Source: Agromyces sp. S2-1-8 (lineage in GTDB: Bacteria; Actinomycetota; Actinomycetes; Actinomycetales; Microbacteriaceae). From it: a stretch of DNA of 64,000 bases. Position 1 is the stretch's first letter. Each line of letters opens with the position of its first letter. The stretch covers positions 1,178,001-1,242,000 of the forward strand of contig NZ_JAJOLP010000001.1 in assembly GCF_021129215.1 (NCBI RefSeq). Direction: 5' to 3'. The translations under genes and the position numbers were made by a program. The notes beneath the pieces are model-generated. The model saw only the letters and a list, made by a program, of their open reading frames with translations, did no database searches and had not been told where the DNA came from. This document shows positions 1 through 7,927 of the stretch, in pieces.

Positions 1-47
1 CCGACCGTGACGCGTGTGATCCGCTTCCTCGCGGTGATCCTGCCCAT
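1..47 (-). CDS. fdhD: FdhD-like formate dehydrogenase sulfurtransferase, 5' end only
   Basis: Only 15 codons lie in the window, read leftwards from the ATG at 47. The N-terminus MGRITARKRITRVTV has the MGR-x-T-x-R opening usual for actinobacterial FdhD, which passes sulfur to the molybdenum cofactor of formate dehydrogenase. AAGGAGG lies one base before the ATG, closer than ideal, but no other in-frame start is visible before a stop codon. The gene is divergent from a mobA/moeA cofactor cluster, which fits the call. The identification rests on these few residues and on context. Confidence 0.55.
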   Translation of the reverse strand, partial: MGRITARKRITRVTV

Positions 48-173
48 CCCTCCTTGGTATCAGCATCGGTGGCCCGCGCAAAGCGCCGGACGTCCACCGA
101 TTCAGATGCCCGGCATCACCGATCGAGATGCCCGCTTCGCCGGGATGCCGCAGCGCGCCCCCGCCCGACTGCC

Positions 174-179
174 TAGCAT
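174..179 (+). promoter_or_regulatory. -10 element of leaderless mobA
   Basis: TAGCAT ends 6 bases before the mobA ATG. This is the spacing expected if transcription starts at the A of the start codon. No Shine-Dalgarno sequence is present. The same arrangement recurs at many starts in this window. Confidence 0.6.
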
Positions 180-185
180 GAACGC

Positions 186-869
186 ATGATCGAGCTCGGT
201 GCCGTGGTGCTCATGGGCGGCCGTGCCTCACGGCTCGGCGGCATCGTCAAGGGCGACCTCGGCATCGACGGACGGACCCTGCTCGAACGCGCCGTCGACG
301 CGGCGGCGCCCGCGGGGGAGATCGTCGTGGTCGGCGAGGCCGGACGATCGCGGTTGCCCGCCGCGGTCCTGGTCGTGCGCGAGGACCCGCCGTTCGGCGG
401 CCCCGCCGCGGCCGTCGCCGCGGGGGTGCGCGCGCTGGGATCGGATGCCTCGGCCGTGCTGCTGCTCGCCGGCGACCTGCCGTTCGCGGCCGACGCGGTG
501 CCGGGGCTGCTCGCGGAGTTCGGCGTGGTCGCGGGCCGCATGCGCGGGGCGGGCGACGCAGGTGGCGAGGGCCCCGGAATCGAGGGGGCCGAGCGCGGAG
601 CGCGCGACGCGGCCGACGGGGTGCGGGCGGTCGATGCCGAGGGCCGGGCGCAGCACCTGCTGTGCGTCGTGCGGCGGCACCCGCTCGAACGGGCGATCGC
701 CGAGCTCGAGGCGCGCGGGCCGCTCGAGGGCAGTTCGATGCGGTCCCTCCTCGCGCCGCTGCGATTCGTCGATCTCGGGGTGCCGGGGACTGCCACCATG
801 GATGTGGACACCTGGGCCGACGCGGAATCCGTCGGCGCGACCGGTGCGACCCGAGGGGAGACCCCATGA
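186..869 (+). CDS. mobA: MobA-like molybdenum cofactor guanylyltransferase
   Basis: A 227-residue NTP-transferase-fold protein, probably joining GMP to molybdopterin to make the bis-MGD-type cofactor in the cytosol. The nucleotide-binding loop is seen near residues 8-22 as LMGGRASRLGG followed by KGDL, a variant of the family's LAGGxSxRMG...DK. PPFGGPAAAVAAG and LAGDLPF further on are the usual substrate-site segments. The start is leaderless. The last bases overlap the next ATG as ATGA, so the three cofactor genes are probably translated in a coupled way. The middle of the protein (about residues 115-145) is loose and Gly/Ala-rich, unlike the compact family norm. Confidence 0.8.
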   Translation: MIELGAVVLMGGRASRLGGIVKGDLGIDGRTLLERAVDAAAPAGEIVVVGEAGRSRLPAAVLVVREDPPFGGPAAAVAAGVRALGSDASAVLLLAGDLPFAADAVPGLLAEFGVVAGRMRGAGDAGGEGPGIEGAERGARDAADGVRAVDAEGRAQHLLCVVRRHPLERAIAELEARGPLEGSSMRSLLAPLRFVDLGVPGTATMDVDTWADAESVGATGATRGETP

Positions 870-1135
870 CCGCGAACGACGACGACCTCGACCGCACCCT
901 GCAGGAGTGGGCCGACCGGGTGCGCGCCGAGCTCGACCTGCCCGACGTGCCGCTCGACGTGAACGCCGTGCTCGGCGTCGCCGGTGTCGCGGCGCACGCG
1001 GTCGTGCGGCCGGCCGCGCCGATCACCACGTACCTCGCCGGCTACGCCGCCGGCGTCGCCGCCGCGCGCGGCGCGGACCCCGAGGCGGCCGCTCGCGACG
1101 CGCTCGACCGGGTGCGACGGCTCGCGTCGTCGTGA
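866..1135 (+). CDS. DUF6457 small protein of the molybdopterin cluster
   Basis: An 89-residue acidic helical protein that opens MTANDDDLDRTLQEWADRV. It has the LD...VLGVAGVAAHAVVRPAAPITTYLAGYAAG core typical of DUF6457 proteins, which occur beside mobA/moeA in actinobacteria. It overlaps mobA by ATGA and moeA by GTGA, so it is the middle gene of a tight operon. No catalytic motif is visible. A role as an accessory or partner of MobA is inferred from position only. Confidence 0.75.
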   Translation: MTANDDDLDRTLQEWADRVRAELDLPDVPLDVNAVLGVAGVAAHAVVRPAAPITTYLAGYAAGVAAARGADPEAAARDALDRVRRLASS

Positions 1136-2316
1136 CGGTGCACCGGGCCGGGCTCGACCTCGTGACCGCGCGGGCGCGAGCCGCTGCCGCGGCGCCCGAC
1201 CTCGTCGTCGAGGAGGTGCCGCTGGATGCCGCGATCGGCCGGGTGCTCGCGGGCGACCTCGTCACGCCGATCCCGCTGCCGCACTACACCTCGTCGGCGA
1301 TGGACGGCTGGGCGGTGCGGGGTCCCGGCCCGTGGCGGGTCGTCGAGGCCGACACCGCGGCCGCCGCGCCGTCCTCCGAGACGGAGCTCGCTCCCGGCGG
1401 CGCCGTCGTCATCGTGACGGGTGGGCTCGTGCCCGCAGGCGCCGAGGCGGTCCTGCGGCGCGAGGCCGGTCGCGTCGTCGACGGGCGACTCGAAGCGGTC
1501 GGCGACCTCGGCCGGCGCGATGTCGCGGGCCGACGCCACCTCAGGGCGGCCGGCGCCGAGGCGAGGGCGGGGGAGGTCGTGCTGCCCGACGGAATGCCGC
1601 TGACCCCGCCGCGCATCGCACTCGCGGCCGCGACCGGTGTCGACCGCCTGGTCGTACGACGACGGCCGAGGGTCGCACTCGTGCTGACCGGGGACGAGGT
1701 CATCGAGTCGGGGGTGCCGGCGCCCGGGCGCGTACGAGACAGCTTCCGAACGATGCTGCCCGCGATGCTCGACGCCCTCGGTGCCGAGGTCGTGGCGGTG
1801 CACCGCGCGGGCGACGACCTCGCCGCGACCGAGACCGCCGTCACCGCCGACGCCGCCGACCTCGTCATGACGACGGGCGGCACCGGCGGGTCGGGCGTCG
1901 ATGTCGTGCGCGCCGCCGTCGACGGGCTCGGCGCCGAGTGGCTCGTGCCGTCCGTCGCGATCCGCCCCGGCGGGCCGACCTTCCTCGCACGAGCCGGGGG
2001 CCGGCTCGTGCTCGGGCTCCCGGGCAACCCCCTCGCGGCCGTGCTCGGACTCGTCGCGGTCGGCGGCCCATTGCTCGAGCGCTGGACCGGAGTGGGGGAG
2101 GCGCTCACCGAGGTCGTCGTCTCGGAGGCCCTCGACGGCGCCCCCGGCGCGACGCGTCTCGTCCCGGTCATCGTCCGCGACGGCCGGGCAGCGCCCGCCG
2201 CGCACCTCGGCACGGGAATGCTGCGCGGCCTCGCCGACGCCGACGCGATCGCCGTCGTGCCGGCCGAGGGGGTCGCCGCCGAGGCATCCGCCCTCGCCCT
2301 TCGCCTGCCGTGGTGA
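1132..2316 (+). CDS. moeA: Molybdopterin molybdenumtransferase MoeA
   Basis: A 394-residue protein starting at the GTG that overlaps the previous stop codon. MoeA inserts molybdate into adenylylated molybdopterin. Family landmarks are present in order: LPHYTSSAMDGWAVRG near residues 49-64, TGDEVIESG with PGRVRDS in the middle, the MoCF-domain TTGGTGGSGVDVV, IRPGGPTFLAR, and LGLPGNPLAAVLGL. The C-terminal barrel domain follows. The length is normal. With mobA and DUF6457 it forms one coupled operon, probably serving the molybdoenzyme at 7.3 kb and a formate dehydrogenase outside the window. Confidence 0.92.
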   Translation: MTVHRAGLDLVTARARAAAAAPDLVVEEVPLDAAIGRVLAGDLVTPIPLPHYTSSAMDGWAVRGPGPWRVVEADTAAAAPSSETELAPGGAVVIVTGGLVPAGAEAVLRREAGRVVDGRLEAVGDLGRRDVAGRRHLRAAGAEARAGEVVLPDGMPLTPPRIALAAATGVDRLVVRRRPRVALVLTGDEVIESGVPAPGRVRDSFRTMLPAMLDALGAEVVAVHRAGDDLAATETAVTADAADLVMTTGGTGGSGVDVVRAAVDGLGAEWLVPSVAIRPGGPTFLARAGGRLVLGLPGNPLAAVLGLVAVGGPLLERWTGVGEALTEVVVSEALDGAPGATRLVPVIVRDGRAAPAAHLGTGMLRGLADADAIAVVPAEGVAAEASALALRLPW

Positions 2317-2321
2317 CGGCG

Positions 2322-2339
2322 CGCCCCGTCGGCGGGGCG
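2322..2339. terminator. Hairpin between moeA and copB
   Basis: CGCCCCG, loop TCGG, CGGGGCG: a perfect 7-bp stem six bases past the moeA stop codon. There is no U-tract. It lies between convergent genes and could serve both. Confidence 0.5.
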
Positions 2340-2354
2340 ACCGCCCGGGTGCAC

Positions 2355-2376
2355 GCGGTTCGGGAGGAAGAACCGC
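2355..2376. terminator. Second hairpin between moeA and copB
   Basis: GCGGTTC and GAACCGC pair over an 8-base loop. With the hairpin at 2322-2339 it makes a tandem terminator in the 224-base convergent gap. I see nothing else in that gap. Confidence 0.4.
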
Positions 2377-2540
2377 CCGGCACGCCGCGGCGAGCGGGCG
2401 ACACGCGGGGCCAGGCGCGGAAGTTCCGACCGAGCCGTTCTCCCGGAGGGACGCCCGGCGCCTGCGAGGGCCGGCCGAACGCGACCGTCCGGCCCGTCGA
2501 CCGCTGATGCGGACGGCGGGCCGGACGGGCGACGGGAGGG

Positions 2541-4898
2541 TCAGCGCGTGCGCTCGAGGACCGCTCGCGTCGAGGCCTCGGGGCGCAGGTCGAGGCGGCG
2601 CAGCAGCTGCGCGTTCGCCGCGACGATGACGGTCGAGAGGCTCATCAGGATCGCGCCGACCGACATCGGCATCACGAACCCGATCGGGGCGAGCACGCCC
2701 GCAGCGAGCGGCACCGAGACGAGGTTGTAGCCGGCGGCCCACCAGAGGTTCTGGCTCATCTTGCGATAGCTCGCCCGCGACAGCTCGATCACCGAGAGCA
2801 CCGAGCGCGGGTCGCTCGACGCGAGGATGACCCCGGCGGAGGCGATCGCGACGTCGGTGCCGGCGCCGATCGCGATGCCGACGTCGGCCTGGGCGAGCGC
2901 GGGCGCGTCGTTCACGCCGTCGCCGACCATCGCGACCGAGAGGCCCTCGCGCTGCAGCTCCTGCACCTTGGCGGACTTGTCTTCGGGACGGACCCCCGCG
3001 TAGACCCGGTCGATGCCGAGCTCGGCGGCGACCGTGCGGGCGACCGGCTCGGCGTCGCCCGTGATCATGACGACCTGCACGCCGAGCGCGTGCAGCGCGT
3101 CGACCGCCTCGCGCGACTCGGGACGGATCTCGTCGGCGAGGGCGATCGCACCCGCGACGACGCCGTCGATCACGACGTGCAGCACGGTCGCGCCGGCCTC
3201 GGCCCAGGGCACGGATGCCTCGAGCACGTCGAGGCCCTCGCGCCGGAGCAGCCCGGGGCCGCCCACCTGCACGACGCGGTCGCCGACCTTCGCGCGCACT
3301 CCGATGGCGGCCGATGCCTCGAACTCGGTCGCGCCGTACACGGCCAGGCCGCGGTGGAACGCGTCGGCGACGATCGCCTTCGCGAGCGGGTGCTCGGAGT
3401 CCATCTCGGCGGAGGCGGCATCGGCGAGCACGGCGTCGAGGTCGAAGCCGGGGGCCGCCGCGGCATCCGTGACGGCCGGCTCGCCCTTCGTGAGGGTGCC
3501 CGTCTTGTCGAAGAGCACCGCGCCGACCGTGCGCATCGTCTCGAGGGCGAGGCGGTCGGTCACGAGCACGCCGCCGCGGGCCGCGCGCTCGGTCGCGATC
3601 TGCACGACGAGCGGGATGGCGAGGCCGAGGGCGTGGGGGCACGCGATCACGAGCACCGTGATGGTGCGGACGACGGCGTCGTCGGGGTCGCCGAGCAGCG
3701 TCCAGGCGATCGCCGTGATGACGGCGGCGCCCAGCGCGAACCAGAACAGCCAGCCCGCGGCGCGGTCGGCGAGGCGCTGCGCGTGCGAGCTCGAGGCCTG
3801 CGCCTGCGCGACGAGGCGCTGGATCCCAGCGAGCGCGGTGTCGTCGCCGACCGCGCCGACCCGCACGCGGATCGCGGTGTCGGTCGCGACGGTGCCTGCG
3901 ACGACGTGGTCGCCGGGGCCGCGACTCACCGTGGCCGACTCGCCCGTGATCATCGACTCGTCGATCGCCGCGGTGCCGTCGACCACCTCGCCGTCGGCCG
4001 GCACGCGCCCGCCGGGGCGCACGATCACGAGGTCGCCGACGCCCAGCTCGCTCGGGGCGACCGTCTCGGTCTCCGTGCCCGCCGAGCCCGTCGAAGGCTC
4101 GACCACCCGCTCGGCCTCATCGGGCAGGAGTGCGGCGAGGGCGTCGAGTGCGCTCGAGGCCTGCATGATCGAGCGCATCTCGATCCAGTGGCCGAGCAGC
4201 ATGATCACGATGAGGAGCGCGAGCTCCCACCAGAAGTCGAGGTGATGGCTGACGAGCATGAGGCTCGCCGCGAGGCTCGCGAAGTAGGCGACCGTGATCG
4301 CGAGGCCGATGAGCAGCATCATGCCGGGCTTGCGGGCCTTGAGCTCCGACCAGGCGCCGGTGAGGAACGGCTTGCCGCCCCAGAAGTACATGACGGTGCC
4401 GAGCACCGGGGAGATCCACGGGACGATCGCGTTGTCGGGCAGCGAGTAGCCGAGGATCGAGGCGAACATCGGGCTGAACGCGATCGTGGGGATCGCGATG
4501 ACGAGCATGATCCAGAACAGGCGGCGGAACTGGCCGACGTGATCGCCGTGGCCGCCGTGGCCGGACATGTCGTGCCCGGCGTGGCCGGCGTGCATGTCGT
4601 GGCCCGCGTGGGCGTCGCAGTGACCGGCGTGCGCGGCGTGGGGGGCCTCGGTCGCGGTGCTCGTGCCGTGGCCGGCGTGCATGTCGTGGCCTGAGTGCGG
4701 GTCGTGCCCTGCGTGGCCCTCGTGGCCTGAGTGGCCTGAGTGCGGGTCGTGCCCGGCGTGGCCCTCGTGCCCGGCGTGCGGATCGTGGGTCACGGCCGCG
4801 GCGCCCTCGGCGTGGCCCGCATGCTGCGCGTGGTGATGGCCTGCGTGGCCCTCGTGCGCGTCGTGCTCGGTGTGCGTCTCGTTCTGGCCGGCGCCCAT
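2541..4898 (-). CDS. copB: CopB-type copper-exporting P1B-3 ATPase with His-rich N-terminus
   Basis: A 785-residue membrane ATPase that pumps copper out of the cell. Residues 8-120 are a His/Gly-rich tail built of HxGH repeats instead of a CxxC metal domain. The P-type motifs are TGES (318-321), the membrane motif CPH (420-422), DKTGT with phosphorylated Asp464, SEHPLAKA, and GDGVNDAP. CPH rather than CPC, the N-x6-YN-x4-P of TM7 and MSxST of TM8 place it in the P1B-3 (CopB) group. The ATG at 4898 follows AGGAGGA; an upstream in-frame ATG at 4952 would run through the operator and is less likely. No CopZ or CsoR gene is adjacent. Confidence 0.92.
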   Translation of the reverse strand: MGAGQNETHTEHDAHEGHAGHHHAQHAGHAEGAAAVTHDPHAGHEGHAGHDPHSGHSGHEGHAGHDPHSGHDMHAGHGTSTATEAPHAAHAGHCDAHAGHDMHAGHAGHDMSGHGGHGDHVGQFRRLFWIMLVIAIPTIAFSPMFASILGYSLPDNAIVPWISPVLGTVMYFWGGKPFLTGAWSELKARKPGMMLLIGLAITVAYFASLAASLMLVSHHLDFWWELALLIVIMLLGHWIEMRSIMQASSALDALAALLPDEAERVVEPSTGSAGTETETVAPSELGVGDLVIVRPGGRVPADGEVVDGTAAIDESMITGESATVSRGPGDHVVAGTVATDTAIRVRVGAVGDDTALAGIQRLVAQAQASSSHAQRLADRAAGWLFWFALGAAVITAIAWTLLGDPDDAVVRTITVLVIACPHALGLAIPLVVQIATERAARGGVLVTDRLALETMRTVGAVLFDKTGTLTKGEPAVTDAAAAPGFDLDAVLADAASAEMDSEHPLAKAIVADAFHRGLAVYGATEFEASAAIGVRAKVGDRVVQVGGPGLLRREGLDVLEASVPWAEAGATVLHVVIDGVVAGAIALADEIRPESREAVDALHALGVQVVMITGDAEPVARTVAAELGIDRVYAGVRPEDKSAKVQELQREGLSVAMVGDGVNDAPALAQADVGIAIGAGTDVAIASAGVILASSDPRSVLSVIELSRASYRKMSQNLWWAAGYNLVSVPLAAGVLAPIGFVMPMSVGAILMSLSTVIVAANAQLLRRLDLRPEASTRAVLERTR

Positions 4899-4929
4899 CG
4901 CGTCCTCCTGTGGTCGTTCCCTCAGATTA

Positions 4930-4946
4930 ATACCCCTAGGGGGTAT
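4930..4946. promoter_or_regulatory. CsoR-like copper operator
   Basis: ATACCCC, TAG, GGGGTAT: perfect 7-base arms centred about 40 bases upstream of the copB ATG. The G-tract palindrome with AT ends matches operators of CsoR/RcnR-family copper sensors. It lies between copB and the divergent SDR gene, so it may affect both, though copB is the obvious target. Confidence 0.75.
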
Positions 4947-5052
4947 CTGCAAGAGGGAACCGCAACCCGATTCCCACTATTCCGCATCGGAGTGCATCAG
5001 CGCTCGGCGAACACGATGGCGCCGTTCCGGGAAGGTCTGCTGTGATGGCGAG

Positions 5053-6066
5053 ATGCAGATCCTGATCCTCGGTGGAACCCAATGGCTCGGTCGTGAGCTC
5101 GCCCGCGATGCGCTCCGGCGCGGACACGAGGTGACCTGCCTCGCGCGCGGCGAGGCGGGCGAGGTCGCACCCGGAGCACGGCTCGTCGTCGGCGACCGGT
5201 CGCGGGCCGACGCCTACGACGCGCTCGGCGACGCCGAGTGGGACGCCGTGATCGACGTCACGCGACAGCCGGGATTCGCGCGTCGCGCCGCCGCGGCGCT
5301 CGCCCAGCGGGCACGGCACTGGACGTTCATCTCATCGGGCAACGTGTACGCGCACCACGACGAACCGGGTGCCGACGAGACGGCTGAGCTCATGCCGCCC
5401 CTCGAACCCGACGAGTCGACGCCCGAGACCTACGGCGAGGCGAAGTCGGCGATCGAATCGGCCTACCGTGAGGCGCTCGGCGACCGGCTGCTCGTCATCC
5501 GGCCCGGCCTCATCGGCGGCCCGGGCGACGCCTCGGGCCGCACCGGTTACTGGGTCGCGCGCTCGGCGCGCGACGACGAGCCGATGCTCGTGCCCGACAT
5601 CATGGATGCCTCGGCGCAGTTCATCGACGTGCGCGACCTCGTCGGCTGGACGATCGACTCCGTCGAGCGCGGGCTGACCGGTGCGTTCAACGCGGTCGGC
5701 GATCGCTCGACGTTCGGTGCGTTCCTCGACGCGTCGCGGTCGGTCGGCGGTCACCGCGGCGAGGTGCTGTCCGCACCCAGCGCGTGGCTCGAGCGGCAGG
5801 GCGTCGCCGAGTGGTCGGGCGAGGAGTCGCTGCCGCTCTGGATCATCGCTCCGACGTGGGCGTCGTTCCAGGATCGTTCGAACGCCGCGGCCCGTGCCGA
5901 GGGCCTCGAGCTGCGCCCGGTCGAGGAGACGCTCGCCGACCTGCTCGCATGGGAGCGCGAACAGGGACTGGATCGGTCGCGCGGTGCCGGACTCAGCGCC
6001 GCACGCGAGCGCGAGCTCGTCGCGGTGCTGCGTGCCGAGCGAGCGGATCGGCTCGTCGAGGAGTGA
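5053..6066 (+). CDS. NAD-dependent epimerase/dehydratase family (SDR) protein
   Basis: A 337-residue extended-SDR protein. The N-terminus MQILILGGTQWLGRELA is the Rossmann GGTxxLG nucleotide-binding loop. SSGNVYAHH and the YGEAKSAIE Tyr-x3-Lys catalytic pair follow at about residues 94-140, and VIRPGLIGGPGD after that. The start at 5053 has no Shine-Dalgarno; TGTGAT ends 6 bases upstream, so it may be leaderless. The substrate cannot be told. Nucleoside-diphosphate-sugar epimerase and reductase members look alike at this level. Confidence 0.8.
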   Translation: MQILILGGTQWLGRELARDALRRGHEVTCLARGEAGEVAPGARLVVGDRSRADAYDALGDAEWDAVIDVTRQPGFARRAAAALAQRARHWTFISSGNVYAHHDEPGADETAELMPPLEPDESTPETYGEAKSAIESAYREALGDRLLVIRPGLIGGPGDASGRTGYWVARSARDDEPMLVPDIMDASAQFIDVRDLVGWTIDSVERGLTGAFNAVGDRSTFGAFLDASRSVGGHRGEVLSAPSAWLERQGVAEWSGEESLPLWIIAPTWASFQDRSNAAARAEGLELRPVEETLADLLAWEREQGLDRSRGAGLSAARERELVAVLRAERADRLVEE

Positions 6067-6220
6067 ACCGGCGGGGCGCACTCGAGTACGGGTGCGCCGC
6101 GCCGCTCGTCCCGTCTCGAGGCTGGGAGCGACGGGCGCTCGACGACGGGGCTCGAGGGGCGCATCGCCCCGCCGGCGTGCGCGTCTTCCCGACGGGTCGG
6201 GCCTCCCGCCCTGCGGCCGG

Positions 6221-6242
6221 GCCGTCTGGGATGACAGACGGC
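6221..6242. promoter_or_regulatory. HutR-type operator upstream of hutG
   Basis: The core TCTGGGATGACAGA at 6225-6238 sits in a longer inverted repeat with 7-base arms (GCCGTCT / AGACGGC). It ends 40 bases before the -10 of hutG. Matching sites stand before hutU (12671) and between hutH and the IclR gene (22569). The core resembles TCTGwwATwCCAGA, reported for the IclR-type HutR of Corynebacterium. Confidence 0.7.
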
Positions 6243-6281
6243 GTGACCGCGCGAGGGCTGGGCGCGGACGCGGCCGACTCG

Positions 6282-6287
6282 TAGCGT
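6282..6287 (+). promoter_or_regulatory. -10 element of leaderless hutG
   Basis: TAGCGT ends 6 bases before the hutG ATG. No Shine-Dalgarno is present. Confidence 0.6.
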
Positions 6288-6293
6288 GGGGGC

Positions 6294-7226
6294 ATGGCCG
6301 ACGTCGCACTCTCGAACGATCCCCTCTGGCCCCGCGCGGGAGACTGGCCCGCGCCCGAGTCGCTCGCGCCCGAGGCATCCGCTCGCCTCGCCCTGCTCGG
6401 CGTGCCGGCGTGGCGCACCTCGCTCTCGCCGACCGACGCGCACACGACCCCCGCCGCCGTTCGCCAGGCGCTGCGCCGATACAGCCCGGCGCTCGTGCCG
6501 AGCCGGCAGGAGGGCCGCGACGCCGTCGACCTCGGTGAGCAGGCCGTCGTCGACGCCGGCGACATCGTCGAGCCCGACGGCCCCGAGGGGGAGACGCGCA
6601 CGCGCGCCCGGGTCGCCGAACTGCTCGAGCGCGCCGAGACCGTCATGGCGCTCGGCGGCGACAACTCGGTGACGGTCGCGACCGCGCTCGGCGCCTACGG
6701 CGACCGGCTCGACACCGCCGGCCTCATCACGATCGATGCGCACTACGACCTGCGCGACGGCGTCTCGAACGGGTCGCCCGTGCGCCGCCTCGTCGAGGCG
6801 GGCCTCGATCCGCGACGCATCGTGCAGATCGGCATCGCCGACTTCGCGAACTCCGCCGTGTACGCACGCCGCGCCGCCGAGCTCGGCATCACCGTCGTCC
6901 ACCGCGACGAACTGCACGGCCGCCGGCCCGCCGATGTCATGGCCGAGGCGCTCGAGATCGCCGGCGCCGCGGGCGGCCCGGTGCACCTCGACATCGACGT
7001 CGACGCCTGCGACCGCTCGGTCGTGCCCGGATGCCCCGCGTCGATGCCCGGCGGACTCGCCGCGTGGGAGCTGCGCGCCCTCGTGCGCGCCGCGGGCGGC
7101 GATGCCCGCGTCGTCAGCGCCGACCTCGCCGAGGTCGACGCGAGCGCCGACGCACCCGACGGCCGCACGGTGCGGCTCACGGCGCTCTGCGTGCTCGAGT
7201 TCCTCGCCGGCGTGGCCTCGCGCTGA
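6294..7226 (+). CDS. hutG: Formimidoylglutamase (HutG), arginase/ureohydrolase family
   Basis: A 310-residue ureohydrolase that splits N-formimino-glutamate to glutamate and formamide, the last step of histidine breakdown. Metal-site motifs are GGDNS (121-125), DAHYD (148-152) and DIDVDACD (233-240), followed by SVVPGCPASMPGG. The first motif has Asn124 where arginases carry a manganese-binding His, and DAHHD is DAHYD. From memory these changes are common in actinobacterial HutG, so I do not read them as inactivating. The gene is monocistronic, leaderless, and preceded by a hut operator. Confidence 0.88.
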   Translation: MADVALSNDPLWPRAGDWPAPESLAPEASARLALLGVPAWRTSLSPTDAHTTPAAVRQALRRYSPALVPSRQEGRDAVDLGEQAVVDAGDIVEPDGPEGETRTRARVAELLERAETVMALGGDNSVTVATALGAYGDRLDTAGLITIDAHYDLRDGVSNGSPVRRLVEAGLDPRRIVQIGIADFANSAVYARRAAELGITVVHRDELHGRRPADVMAEALEIAGAAGGPVHLDIDVDACDRSVVPGCPASMPGGLAAWELRALVRAAGGDARVVSADLAEVDASADAPDGRTVRLTALCVLEFLAGVASR

Positions 7227-7277
7227 GCGGGCCGGCGTCGCCCGACATCCGGCCGTAGCGCGTCGCGCCGAGGAGTG

Positions 7278-7335
7278 ACAGGCTGAGCCTGTACTCGACC
7301 GCCGCGCGGGCGGCGGTTCCCTCGAAGGGAGTCGC
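7278..7335 (+). promoter_or_regulatory. Structured 5' leader of the sulfite-oxidase-like operon
   Basis: Three inverted repeats lie end to end. ACAGGCT-G-AGCCTGT is at 7278-7292. ACCGCCGC, loop GCGG, GCGGCGGT is at 7298-7317. A small TCCCT-CGA-AGGGA follows, whose right arm contains the Shine-Dalgarno AAGGGAG of the next gene. The first could be an operator or the hutG terminator; the last could mask the ribosome site. No known riboswitch class is recognised. Confidence 0.45.
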
Positions 7336-7336
7336 G

Positions 7337-7927
7337 ATGTCGTTCATCACCCGGGGCTTCACCGGCCGCAGCCGAGAGCGCGACGATCGGCTGCCGCCGG
7401 GGCAGACGCTCGTGCACGACTTCCCGGTGCTGTCGGCCGGGCCGACCCCCGAGGTCGACACCGCCGACTGGGAGTTCACGATCCGCACCGAACACGGCGG
7501 CCGGCGGTGGAGCTGGGACGAGTTCATGCAGCTCGAGATCGAGGATGTCACGACCGACATCCATTGCGTCACGCACTGGTCGAAGCTCGGCACGAACTGG
7601 CGCGGTGTCTCGCTCGACACCCTGTTCGCCGAGGTCGAGACCGAGTACGACTACGTGATGGCGCACAGCTACGGCGGCTACACGACGAACGTGCCCCTCG
7701 AGGAGCTGCTCGGCGGCAGGGCCTGGGTGGCCTTCGAGTTCGACGGCGAGCCGTTGGACCCCGAGCACGGCGGCCCGGCCCGGCTGCTCGTGCCGCACCT
7801 GTACTTCTGGAAGAGCGCGAAATGGGTGCGCGGGCTCGAGCTCATGCCCACCGACGACCCCGGATTCTGGGAGCAGAACGGCTACCACCTCCACGGCGAC
7901 CCGTGGAAGGAGGAGCGCTACTGGTGA
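7337..7927 (+). CDS. Cytoplasmic sulfite-oxidase-like molybdopterin oxidoreductase
   Basis: A 196-residue protein of the Oxidored_molyb fold. The stretch TTDIHCVTHWSKLGTNWRGV holds Cys77, the expected molybdenum ligand, and PHLYFWKSAKWVRGLELM is the family's C-terminal signature. There is no Tat or Sec signal, so it acts in the cytosol, unlike YedY/MsrP. It overlaps the following flavin reductase gene by GTGA, so the reductase is probably its electron partner. The cofactor would come from mobA/moeA 5 kb upstream. The substrate is unknown. AAGGGAG precedes the ATG by 6 bases. Confidence 0.85.
   Translation: MSFITRGFTGRSRERDDRLPPGQTLVHDFPVLSAGPTPEVDTADWEFTIRTEHGGRRWSWDEFMQLEIEDVTTDIHCVTHWSKLGTNWRGVSLDTLFAEVETEYDYVMAHSYGGYTTNVPLEELLGGRAWVAFEFDGEPLDPEHGGPARLLVPHLYFWKSAKWVRGLELMPTDDPGFWEQNGYHLHGDPWKEERYW

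Noticed and set aside
7..189. A 60-codon plus-strand reading frame at the left edge
   Set aside because: It overlaps the fdhD start and the mobA -10, has no ribosome site, and its product has no protein-like pattern.
7278..7335. Molybdenum-cofactor riboswitch before the molybdoenzyme
   Set aside because: The leader is too short and lacks the known motif; only simple inverted repeats are seen.
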